A program made the position numbers and the translations under genes. Positions 1-6,585 of a DNA stretch of 37,365 nucleotides are shown here, in pieces; position 1 is the stretch's first letter; each line of letters begins with the position of its first letter. Origin of the DNA: Chloroflexota bacterium (lineage in GTDB: Bacteria; Chloroflexota; Limnocylindria; Limnocylindrales; CSP1-4); the NCBI GenBank assembly GCA_003141455.1, contig PLMA01000028.1:34554-71918 (forward strand), written 5' to 3'. Below the pieces are notes generated by a model that ran no database searches, was not told the DNA's origin, and saw nothing but the letters and a program-made list of their open reading frames with translations.

Positions 1-396
1 TACAAGGCGGTCATGGAGGCCAACGCCTACCCGGGTCCGGCCGTCATCGTGGCCTACACCCCGTGCATGCCGGAACATGGCATCGCCGATGACGCGGCCA
101 ACCGGCAGGCCAAGCTGGCCGTCGAGTCTCGGGCTTTCCCGCTCTTCACCTACGACCCGCGCCGCGGCGGATCGCTCGCGGAGCGCCTGTCGCTCCAGGG
201 CAACCCCGCGGTCAAGGAGGACTGGTCGAAGAATCCGGACGGGACGGTCTTCGACTTCATCGCCTTCGCCCACACCGAGGGCCGCTTTGGCCAGCATTTC
301 GACAAGGAGGGCAACGCCTCCGTCGAGCTGCAGGCCTCCCAGGAGGACCGTCTGGGCAACTGGCGAACCCTCCAGGAGATGGCCGGCATCCGCTGA
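1..396 (+). CDS. nifJ: Pyruvate:ferredoxin (flavodoxin) oxidoreductase, C-terminal end
   Basis: Partial gene: the reading frame is open from base 1 and the 5' part lies outside the window. The enzyme oxidises pyruvate with CoA to acetyl-CoA and CO2 and passes electrons to ferredoxin. The visible 131 residues match the end of the TPP-binding domain and the C-terminal tail of single-chain PFOR. They show the segment PAVIVAYTPCMPEHGI, which contains the conserved late cysteine, followed by a block (LFTYDPRRGG) where the substrate-side tail starts. The gene ends in TGA and is followed by a strong hairpin. With korDABC just downstream on the other strand, the cell seems to have ferredoxin-dependent 2-oxoacid metabolism. 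The assignment rests on the C-terminal motif only; the TPP and FeS domains are not visible. Confidence 0.85.
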   Translation, partial: YKAVMEANAYPGPAVIVAYTPCMPEHGIADDAANRQAKLAVESRAFPLFTYDPRRGGSLAERLSLQGNPAVKEDWSKNPDGTVFDFIAFAHTEGRFGQHFDKEGNASVELQASQEDRLGNWRTLQEMAGIR

Positions 397-427
397 CCGC
401 GAACGGCCGCTAACCGCGAACGGCCGC
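396..427. repeat. Two-copy 17-bp direct repeat after nifJ
   Basis: The 15-base unit ACCGCGAACGGCCGC occurs at 396-410 and again at 413-427, starting at the nifJ stop codon. It is non-coding and probably a small slippage duplication; I see no function. Confidence 0.5.
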
Positions 428-448
428 CAACAGACCCGCCGTCACGAC

Positions 449-480
449 AGAACCGGGGCCGCGTAAGGGGCCCCGGTTCT
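449..480. terminator. Strong bidirectional hairpin terminator between convergent genes
   Basis: A perfect 12-bp inverted repeat has its left arm AGAACCGGGGCC at 449-460 and its right arm GGCCCCGGTTCT at 469-480, around an 8-base loop. It lies between the ends of nifJ (+) and the GT87-like gene (-), exactly where a shared terminator is expected. The following T-tract is poor (GATTCTGTCTT), so it may act as a factor-assisted or GC-rich terminator. Confidence 0.8.
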
Positions 481-499
481 GATTCTGTCTTGGAGGGGA

Positions 500-1456
500 C
501 TACGCCGCGGGCAGCGCCGGAGGCGCCTGCGCTACGGTGTCCGAGCGGCGCGTCCGACCCTCGGTCCAGGCGTCGTGGCGGAGTAGAGGCACCACGCCCA
601 CGACCATGATCAAGGCCGTGTCGGTGATGTACGGCAGGGCGATCATGGCCGCGATCGGGACGACCCATCGGGCGTCGTATCGGGCCGCCACGACCGTCAT
701 CACGGCCGCCAGAACAAGACGGGGCATCAACGGAATGAGCTGGATGGCGAACCCAGGCTCCGGGTTCCCGACGTTGTTCTTGAGAACCGTGAGCCAGTCG
801 AACCAGAGGCTCCAGGAGAACGAAAACGACACGAGTACCACGGCCGCCGTCCCCGCGAGGGCGATGAGGAGGTTTCGCCACTCTCCACGGGCCACGAACC
901 ACAGCAGACCGATCCCGGGCGTGACTTTGGTCAGCAGCAAGAACGAGTACGTCCACGGCCATCGGAAGCCGGCAACGACGGCCAGAGCCATCGGCAGGAA
1001 GATGTTGCCGCTCGAGAGGTAGTGCCTGGGGGCCGCCAGAACCCCGATGGCAAATGGCGCAAAGAACAGGGCGAAGATCAGCAGGGCCACCCATCGGCCG
1101 GAGATCCAGAACAGGAGCGCGACTATTGCCGCCAGCCAGATGGCGTGGAAGACCTCCCAGGGCAGCGACAGCAGTGGCCACAGGATCTGGACGAAGACCG
1201 GCGCGTACAGATACCCGTGTGGAGCCGTATCCACGACCGCGGTGTAGTAGAGGTGGTCGAAGCGGATGGCCTGCCAGTAGCCGTAGGAGTCGCCCAGGTA
1301 GATGTTGACCATGAGGTACGCAAAGGCCGCCGCGGCCAGCAGGAGGGCAAGGACGAGAGCCACTCGCCGGACGTCGCGCCGCTTAGCGGTCTTTGCGGCC
1401 GCGGCGTAGAGACGCGCGATTGGGTCCGGCACTAGCCGAAGGGCGGCGTCCACCAT
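500..1456 (-). CDS. Polytopic membrane glycosyltransferase, GT87 / DUF2029-like
   Basis: An integral membrane protein of about 318 residues with some nine hydrophobic segments. After a basic N-terminus the first helix (around residues 35-50) is followed by a long extracytoplasmic loop with acidic and aromatic residues (DSYGYW...). This is the usual arrangement of GT-C glycosyltransferases that use polyprenyl-phosphate sugars, in which an Asp in the first loop is catalytic. The tail is short and basic. The ATG at 1456 has a weak AGAGGA upstream; a GTG at 1489 in the same frame, 22 bases below a TAGACT hexamer (1512-1517), is an alternative start. The sugar and acceptor cannot be deduced. The gene stands alone, convergent with nifJ. 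GT87 is a fold-level call from topology and general resemblance. Confidence 0.55.
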   Translation of the reverse strand: MVDAALRLVPDPIARLYAAAAKTAKRRDVRRVALVLALLLAAAAFAYLMVNIYLGDSYGYWQAIRFDHLYYTAVVDTAPHGYLYAPVFVQILWPLLSLPWEVFHAIWLAAIVALLFWISGRWVALLIFALFFAPFAIGVLAAPRHYLSSGNIFLPMALAVVAGFRWPWTYSFLLLTKVTPGIGLLWFVARGEWRNLLIALAGTAAVVLVSFSFSWSLWFDWLTVLKNNVGNPEPGFAIQLIPLMPRLVLAAVMTVVAARYDARWVVPIAAMIALPYITDTALIMVVGVVPLLRHDAWTEGRTRRSDTVAQAPPALPAA

Positions 1457-1570
1457 AGATGCGGAGTCCTCTGCTCGCCGCCCGCGCACGGTTTCCGAGC
1501 GGTGCGCCCGCAGTCTACCGTGACCGTCCCTTCCGAATCGCCTCCGCTCCAGCGGACCCGAGGGCGCCGG

Positions 1571-2125
1571 CTACGCGGCCCGCCCGACATCCCCGGCTTC
1601 GAGACCGGCCGCGAAGGCGCCGAGGTCCGCGTCGACCACCTCCGGCCGTTTGCGGCCCGCCATCTCGCGCAGAGCGGCGCCAATCGACTCCCGGGTGACC
1701 CAGCCGAGATGGGCCACCAGAGCGCCGAGGGCGACGACGCTGACCAGCTTGTCGTCGCCGCCCCGGGCAGCCAGCTCGGTGCAGGGCAGACGCATCTCGT
1801 CGACGTCGCTCCGGCCGCATCCGTGATCGCCGAGGAGCGAGCTGTTGAGGATCACCAGCCCGCCCGGGGCGACCAGCGGACCGAACTTGCGAAGCGACGG
1901 GAGGTTCATGACCACCGCCGCGTCGAACTCGTCGACGACCGGCGAGCCGATCGGTTCATCGCCGACGATCACCGTGCACGAGGCTGTGCCGCCGCGCATC
2001 TCGGGACCATAGGAGGGGATCCAGAAGACCTCCAGGCCGTCCTTGATCGCGGCCCGCGCGAGAACCTGGCCGGTAAAGAGAAGACCCTGGCCGCCGAAAC
2101 CGGCGAACACGACAGATCGCTCCAT
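1571..2125 (-). CDS. korC: 2-oxoacid:ferredoxin oxidoreductase, gamma subunit
   Basis: A 184-residue gamma subunit of the four-chain 2-oxoacid:ferredoxin oxidoreductase. It starts at ATG 2125 with a good GGAGG, one base after the korB stop codon; longer upstream readings in this frame are Arg/Pro-rich and non-coding in character. The N-terminal motif [19 protein letters not shown] and the later block [16 protein letters not shown] are hallmarks of the KorC/VorC/PorG family (Pfam POR). The subunit forms the CoA-facing part of the heterotetramer. It is the last gene of korDABC. The substrate is not determined by this subunit: 2-oxoglutarate, branched-chain 2-oxoacids or pyruvate remain possible. 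Confidence 0.88.
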   Translation of the reverse strand: MERSVVFAGFGGQGLLFTGQVLARAAIKDGLEVFWIPSYGPEMRGGTASCTVIVGDEPIGSPVVDEFDAAVVMNLPSLRKFGPLVAPGGLVILNSSLLGDHGCGRSDVDEMRLPCTELAARGGDDKLVSVVALGALVAHLGWVTRESIGAALREMAGRKRPEVVDADLGAFAAGLEAGDVGRAA

Positions 2126-2126
2126 C

Positions 2127-2966
2127 TCAGGCCTCCGGATTGGTGGCGGCGGCCGCCGCCGGACGAGCGGTCGAAGGAGCAGAGCGATCCACGATGACAC
2201 CCAGGGGATAGGCCTCCGCCACAGAGCCCTTCAGGTGTTCGAGCGATTCCTGCGGCGTCATGCCCCAGCCGACCGGGCAGTTGGAGAGGACCTCGACGAT
2301 GGCGAATCCACCGCCCTCGATCTGGACCTGGCAGGCTCGCCTGATCATCACCTTGAGCCTGCCGATCGACCCGGCATCGGCAACGCTGCCGCGGGCCGCG
2401 TACGTGACGCCCGGCAGCTGGGCCAGCATCTCGGTTATCCGGATCGGGTACCCCATGAGCTCCGCGTCTCGGCCGCTCGGCGAGGAGGTGGTCCGCTGTC
2501 CGAGGAGCGTCGTTGGGGCCATCTGTCCGCCGGTCATGCCGTAGATGCCGTTGTTGACGAAAATGGCGGTGATGCGCTCGCCACGGGCCGCGGCGTGGAC
2601 GATCTCCGCCGTACCGATGGCGGCAAGGTCCCCGTCGCCCTGGTAGGTGAGGACGAAGGCCTCCGGCCTGACACGGCGGATACCCGTGGCCACGGCCGGG
2701 GCGCGGCCGTGCGGCGCCTCGACGAAGTCCACGTCGAGGTAGTCGTAGATGAAGACCGCGCAGCCAACCGGCGCGACGGCGATGGTGTGGGCAGGCAGGT
2801 CCAGGTCGGTCATGACCTCGGCCAGGAGGCGGTGGATCACGCCGTGGCCGCAGCCGGGGCAGTAGTGGGTGGCGCGGTCGATGAGCACGTCCGGCTTGCG
2901 GTAGACCAGCCGCGCCGCAGCCGCTCTCTGAGTCTCAACGGACGAACTGCGCGCGTGAAGCGTCAT
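2127..2966 (-). CDS. korB: 2-oxoacid:ferredoxin oxidoreductase, beta subunit (TPP-binding)
   Basis: A 279-residue thiamine-diphosphate-binding beta subunit. It starts at ATG 2966, which overlaps the korA stop in an ATGA. The N-terminal CPGCGHG motif (one FeS ligand pair region) comes first, followed by VGCAVF and the TPP/Mg signature QGDGDLAAIGTAE with FVNNGIYGMTGGQMAPTT. These are the canonical residues of KorB/VorA proteins. The chain decarboxylates the 2-oxoacid at TPP and passes electrons through its [4Fe-4S] cluster towards the KorD ferredoxin subunit. The C-terminal tail is Ala/Pro-rich and probably disordered. Length is normal for the family. Function as a class is certain; substrate is inferred only. 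Confidence 0.92.
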   Translation of the reverse strand: MTLHARSSSVETQRAAAARLVYRKPDVLIDRATHYCPGCGHGVIHRLLAEVMTDLDLPAHTIAVAPVGCAVFIYDYLDVDFVEAPHGRAPAVATGIRRVRPEAFVLTYQGDGDLAAIGTAEIVHAAARGERITAIFVNNGIYGMTGGQMAPTTLLGQRTTSSPSGRDAELMGYPIRITEMLAQLPGVTYAARGSVADAGSIGRLKVMIRRACQVQIEGGGFAIVEVLSNCPVGWGMTPQESLEHLKGSVAEAYPLGVIVDRSAPSTARPAAAAATNPEA

Positions 2967-4192
2967 CCCCGGCCTCTGCGTCGCGCGCCGGTGCGGACTC
3001 CGGTCCCGTTCGCCGATGCGTCTCCAGGGTGATGTTCCGTCGCGGGATCGTGGGAAGTTGTGGTTCGAGTTCGTTCCACTCTTCCGCGCAGGGCCTTCAG
3101 GGCGCCGAGCACCTCGTCCGGAGTCGGTACCAGGCCGCCCATTCGCCCGTGGAAGGCCACAGGGCAGCGACCTTCGACCGCCAGCCGGACGTCCTCGATC
3201 ATCTGTCCGGACGAGAGTTCCACGGTCAGGATGCCGTGCAGCTGGCGGCTCATTCGGGCCAGCTCGCGTTCTGGGAACGGCCACAGCGTGATCGGGCGGA
3301 AGAGTCCGACCTTCATGCCCTTCTCACGAGCCCTGGCGATGGCGCTGCGGGCGACTCGGGCGGCCGTGCCATAGGCGACGATCGCGAACTCGGCGTCCGC
3401 CAGCTGCCAGCCTTCCCAGCGGGTCTCATGGCGGGCAATCTCGCGATACTTCTGCTGGAGGGCGAGATTGCGACGCTCCAGGACCTCCGGGTCCAGGTCG
3501 AGCGACTTGACGATCCGAGCCGGGCGGCCTGCTGCGCCGGTGAGTGCCCAGTCGAACGCCTGACGCTCGGGCGTTCGGAACCGAAGCTCGACGGGCTCCA
3601 TTGCCTGGCCGAGGATTCCGTCGGCGACGAGCATGACCGGCGTCCGATAGCGCTCCGCCAGCTCGAAGGCGGTCGCCATCAACTTCATCGCCTCGCCGAT
3701 CGAAGCCGGGGCCAGGACCGGCACGCGGTAGTCGCCGTGGCCGTGACCCTTCGTGGCCTGGAAGTAGTCGCTCTGGGACGGGCCGATGCCGCCCAGACCG
3801 GGGCCCGCGCGCATGACGTTGACCAGCACCATCGGCGTGCCCGAGCCGGCCATGTAGCTCATCGCCTCGGCCATGAGGCTGATGCCCGGGCTCGACGACG
3901 AGACCATCACTCGGGCGCCGGTTGCCGCCGCACCCAGGGCCATGTTGATGGCGCCGAGCTCGCTCTCAGCCTGGACGAAGACCCGCCCGACCTCGGGCAT
4001 ACGGCGAGCCATCCATTCCAGCAACTCGGCCTGAGGCGTGATCGGGTAGCCGAAGTAGGCGTCGCAGCCTGCCTGTATCGCCGCCTCGGCGATGGCCTCG
4101 TTGCCCTTCATGAGCACTCGGGCCCGACGACCGGCCTCCAACTCCGCCTCGGTCCGGCGAAGGCCGATCTCGATCTCCTGCCGCGGGGCCAT
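2963..4192 (-). CDS. korA: 2-oxoacid:ferredoxin oxidoreductase, alpha subunit (VorB/KorA type)
   Basis: A 409-residue alpha subunit starting at ATG 4192, which overlaps the TAA of the ferredoxin gene by one base. The N-terminal pyrimidine-binding domain begins with LMKGNEAIAEAAIQAGCDAYFGYPITPQ. It continues with SSSPGISLMAEAMSYMAG and GGIGPSQSDYFQATKGHGHG, a pattern closest in my memory to VorB (branched-chain 2-oxoacid) subunits. KorA proteins share much of it. Domain II with its transketolase C-like fold covers roughly residues 240-370. About 35 residues at the C-terminus are basic, Thr/His/Gly-rich and unlike the family, and are probably a disordered extension. The enzyme makes acyl-CoA and reduced ferredoxin; the direction in vivo (oxidation or reductive carboxylation) is unknown. 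Confidence 0.9.
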   Translation of the reverse strand: MAPRQEIEIGLRRTEAELEAGRRARVLMKGNEAIAEAAIQAGCDAYFGYPITPQAELLEWMARRMPEVGRVFVQAESELGAINMALGAAATGARVMVSSSSPGISLMAEAMSYMAGSGTPMVLVNVMRAGPGLGGIGPSQSDYFQATKGHGHGDYRVPVLAPASIGEAMKLMATAFELAERYRTPVMLVADGILGQAMEPVELRFRTPERQAFDWALTGAAGRPARIVKSLDLDPEVLERRNLALQQKYREIARHETRWEGWQLADAEFAIVAYGTAARVARSAIARAREKGMKVGLFRPITLWPFPERELARMSRQLHGILTVELSSGQMIEDVRLAVEGRCPVAFHGRMGGLVPTPDEVLGALKALRGRVERTRTTTSHDPATEHHPGDASANGTGVRTGARRRGRG

Positions 4193-4464
4193 TACCGGCG
4201 CTCCTCTCGAGGCGCGGCCCAGACGGTGAAGACGGCATCGGGGCAGACCCTGGCGCACAGTGCGCAGCTGGTGCAGGCCGTGGCGTCGGTCAGCACGACG
4301 GAGTGGTAGCCGAGGAGGTTGACCCGGCTTCGGTCCAGGGCGAGGACCGCCTTGGGGCATGCGGCGACACATAGCTCGCAGCCCTTGCAGTGATCCACGG
4401 CGACAACGAGAGGCGTCCACGGCAAGGGTTGCCGGGTTGCCATGGCAATTGGACTGATCGCCAT
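4192..4464 (-). CDS. korD: 2-oxoacid:ferredoxin oxidoreductase, 2[4Fe-4S] ferredoxin (delta) subunit
   Basis: A 90-residue dicluster ferredoxin. Two full CxxCxxCxxxCP motifs are visible: C26, C29, C32, C36 and C64, C67, C70, C74. It is the first gene of the korDABC operon and is coupled to korA by a one-base stop/start overlap, so it is the electron-exit subunit of this enzyme and not a free ferredoxin. An alternative ATG at 4443 (residue 8) would remove only the non-conserved start; neither start has a clear Shine-Dalgarno sequence. The 160-260 bases upstream are shared divergently with the radical SAM gene and must hold both promoters. Confidence 0.88.
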   Translation of the reverse strand: MAISPIAMATRQPLPWTPLVVAVDHCKGCELCVAACPKAVLALDRSRVNLLGYHSVVLTDATACTSCALCARVCPDAVFTVWAAPREERR

Positions 4465-4725
4465 TCGCTATTCGCTTTCGGGTGCGGAACCCGTGGCCGA
4501 ACGGGCCGCGGACCTCGCGGTCCGTGGCAGTCCCGCGCACGGGACTTGTTGGCCGTAGCGTCGCGCGCGGCGTAGCCCGGGGGCAAGGGCCGAACGACCT
4601 GCCTCCGCTAGAACTATCGGATGAGCCCGCGAGTTCCGCGGCAACGGCACTCTGACGACATACTGCAAGTGGACTTGGGCGGTGACAGTAGGCCCTGCCA
4701 CCGAGTAACGGTGAAAGGGCTCTTG

Positions 4726-5949
4726 ATGGACGACGAATCGGACCGGCCAGACGGTCCCGACACCTTCACCAAGGCGCCGGCCGTGAGTTTCGACCCCGAC
4801 GCCGCGCGGCCCGAGCCGATCCGTGCCCGCTTCCCCGGCGAGGAGCCGCCTGAGGGCCTGCGGGCGGGCGATCTGGGGCCCGGTGGCGAATCGGAGCCGA
4901 ACATCCGCCGTGCGCTCCTCGACGAGCCCTACGATGACCCACTCGCCCCGAGCAGCGTGCGCTGCGTGGCCTGCGCTCACCGATGCGTCCTCCGGCCGGG
5001 TCGGATCGGTATCTGCGGCGTTCGCCAGAACCGCGGCGGCTGGCTGTATACGCTCGTCTACGGCCAGGTCGTCGCGTCGAAGGTCGAGCCGATCGAGAAG
5101 AAGCCCTTCTACCACTTCCTGCCGGGCAGCACCGCGTTCTCCGTCGCCACTGCAGGCTGCAACTTCCACTGCGCGTTCTGCCAGAACTGGGCGATATCCC
5201 AGGCCCACCGAGAGGGCGTCGTTCCGGAGAGCCGGCAGATCACTCCGGAGCAAGTGGTCGAGGAGGCTGTGGCGGCGGGCGTTCGAAGCGTCGCCTACAC
5301 GTACGTCGAGCCGACGGTCTTCATCGAGTTTGCGTTCGACTCGATGGTCCGGGCTCGGGCCGCCGGCCTCCGCAACGTGTTTGTCACGAACGGCTATGAG
5401 ACTCCCGAGGCGATCGAACTGGTAGCGCCGTATCTGGACGCCGCGAACGTGGATCTCAAGGCCGCCAACGATCGCTTCTACAGGCGGGTCTGCGGCGCGC
5501 GCTGGGAGCCTGTCCGCGACGCGGTGCTCGAGATGCGCAGGCGCGGCATCTGGCTGGAGCTGACGACACTGCTGATTCCCGGCCTCAACGACGATCGGCG
5601 GGAGCTGCGGGCCATGGCCGAGTGGATCGCCACGGCGGTCGGGCCCGAGACGCCCTGGCACCTGACCCGCTTCCAGCCGGCGTATCGGCTAAGCGAGCTC
5701 CGGGAGACGCCGGCCGCGACTCTGGTCAAGGCCGCGGAGATCGGCCGTGAAGTCGGGCTGCGGCACGTCTACGTTGGCAATGCGCCGGAGGCCGAGGCGG
5801 CCACCACGTCCTGCTCCCGTTGCGGCGAGAGGCTGATAGCCCGCGCGGACTACGCGGTCACCGAGTGGTGGCTGGCGGCGGGTCGCTGCCCTCGCTGCAA
5901 GCACGCTCTGGCGGGCGTAGGCCTGGAGGACTCGCCGGTCGTCGGCTGA
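4726..5949 (+). CDS. amrS: AmmeMemoRadiSam-type radical SAM enzyme (AmrS-like)
   Basis: A radical SAM protein of 407 residues. The cluster motif is CNFHCAFC (C-x3-C-x2-C), preceded by the family block VEPIEKKPFYHFLPG and by a Cys-rich N-terminal element (CVACAHRC...GICGVRQ). Both are diagnostic of the AmrS/PflA-related family whose members sit with Memo and AMMECR1 proteins. The last 50 residues form a zinc-ribbon-like CxxC...CPRC pair that is not part of the core. The family's reaction is unknown. No Memo or AMMECR1 gene is in the window. I chose ATG 4726 because AAAGGG lies 6 bases upstream and third-position GC is lower from 4621 to 4725; ATG 4621 is an in-frame alternative. The N-terminal 75 residues are acidic, Pro-rich and probably disordered. 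Confidence 0.85.
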   Translation: MDDESDRPDGPDTFTKAPAVSFDPDAARPEPIRARFPGEEPPEGLRAGDLGPGGESEPNIRRALLDEPYDDPLAPSSVRCVACAHRCVLRPGRIGICGVRQNRGGWLYTLVYGQVVASKVEPIEKKPFYHFLPGSTAFSVATAGCNFHCAFCQNWAISQAHREGVVPESRQITPEQVVEEAVAAGVRSVAYTYVEPTVFIEFAFDSMVRARAAGLRNVFVTNGYETPEAIELVAPYLDAANVDLKAANDRFYRRVCGARWEPVRDAVLEMRRRGIWLELTTLLIPGLNDDRRELRAMAEWIATAVGPETPWHLTRFQPAYRLSELRETPAATLVKAAEIGREVGLRHVYVGNAPEAEAATTSCSRCGERLIARADYAVTEWWLAAGRCPRCKHALAGVGLEDSPVVG

Positions 5950-5974
5950 GGGGGGGGCCAGTCTGGGCCTTCGC

Positions 5975-6007
5975 GCGCCGGAATTGCGCCGGAACTGCGC
6001 CGGAACT
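5975..6007. repeat. Three-copy 11-bp tandem repeat in the amrS-hypA gap
   Basis: The unit GCGCCGGAA(T/C)T is repeated three times at 5975-5985, 5986-5996 and 5997-6007, followed by a partial copy. It lies in the 297-base non-coding gap 5950-6246, which otherwise shows a G-run (5950-5957) just after the amrS stop and a purine-rich AACGGAGG ribosome binding site before hypA. I see no clear -35/-10 pair in the gap, although hypA must be transcribed from it or by read-through from amrS. Confidence 0.6.
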
Positions 6008-6246
6008 GCGCGTGCCCCCACGCGCCGTCTTGCGCGGCGACTGCGCCGGGCGGCCGCGCGGAGATTCCCCGTCCCACTCTTAGCGATGGGGACCTAGTCG
6101 GGACCTTCGGCACGACGTGCGGGCCGCTCGGCAGGCGGATACTGCAGCGAGATGATGTGAGATAGACGCGGGCGAACGGCTGGTCCGCGCGCTGGGCGGG
6201 AGGTTGCGCCCGGCTCCGGGACGTCCCCCAACGGAGGTTCGATCGA

Positions 6247-6585
6247 ATGCACGAGGCAGGTCTGGCGCGAGGCGTGGCGAAGCTGCTGCGCGAAAGCGGC
6301 CTGCGCGTGGGGCAGGTTCGTCTAATCGTGCGTGGCGGCCACCACGACCCGGCCGAGTTCGAGGCCGGGATGCGAGTTCATCTGGTCGCCGAGATGCCCG
6401 AGGACGCGGCTGCGGTCGCGAGCCTCGAGATCCGCCGCGTACCGTTCGGTCACTACTGCCCGACCTGCGACGCCGAGTTCGGATCTGTTGAGTTCGCTCC
6501 CCCCTGCCCCAGCTGCGGTGCCGAGACACTCCCGGACTTCGCGAACGAGCAGATCGACGTCGAGCTGGTGGAGGCGGTCCCGTGA
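6247..6585 (+). CDS. hypA: [NiFe]-hydrogenase nickel insertion protein HypA
   Basis: A 112-residue HypA. The N-terminal Met-His-Glu, whose His2 and amino terminus bind nickel, is intact (MHEAGLARGV). The zinc domain shows C71xxC74 and C87xxC90. A clear ACGGAGG stands 9 bases before ATG. HypA delivers Ni to the hydrogenase large subunit, usually in partnership with HypB, which is not encoded next to it here. It is the first gene of hypAFCDE and overlaps hypF by four bases (GTGA). Confidence 0.93.
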   Translation: MHEAGLARGVAKLLRESGLRVGQVRLIVRGGHHDPAEFEAGMRVHLVAEMPEDAAAVASLEIRRVPFGHYCPTCDAEFGSVEFAPPCPSCGAETLPDFANEQIDVELVEAVP

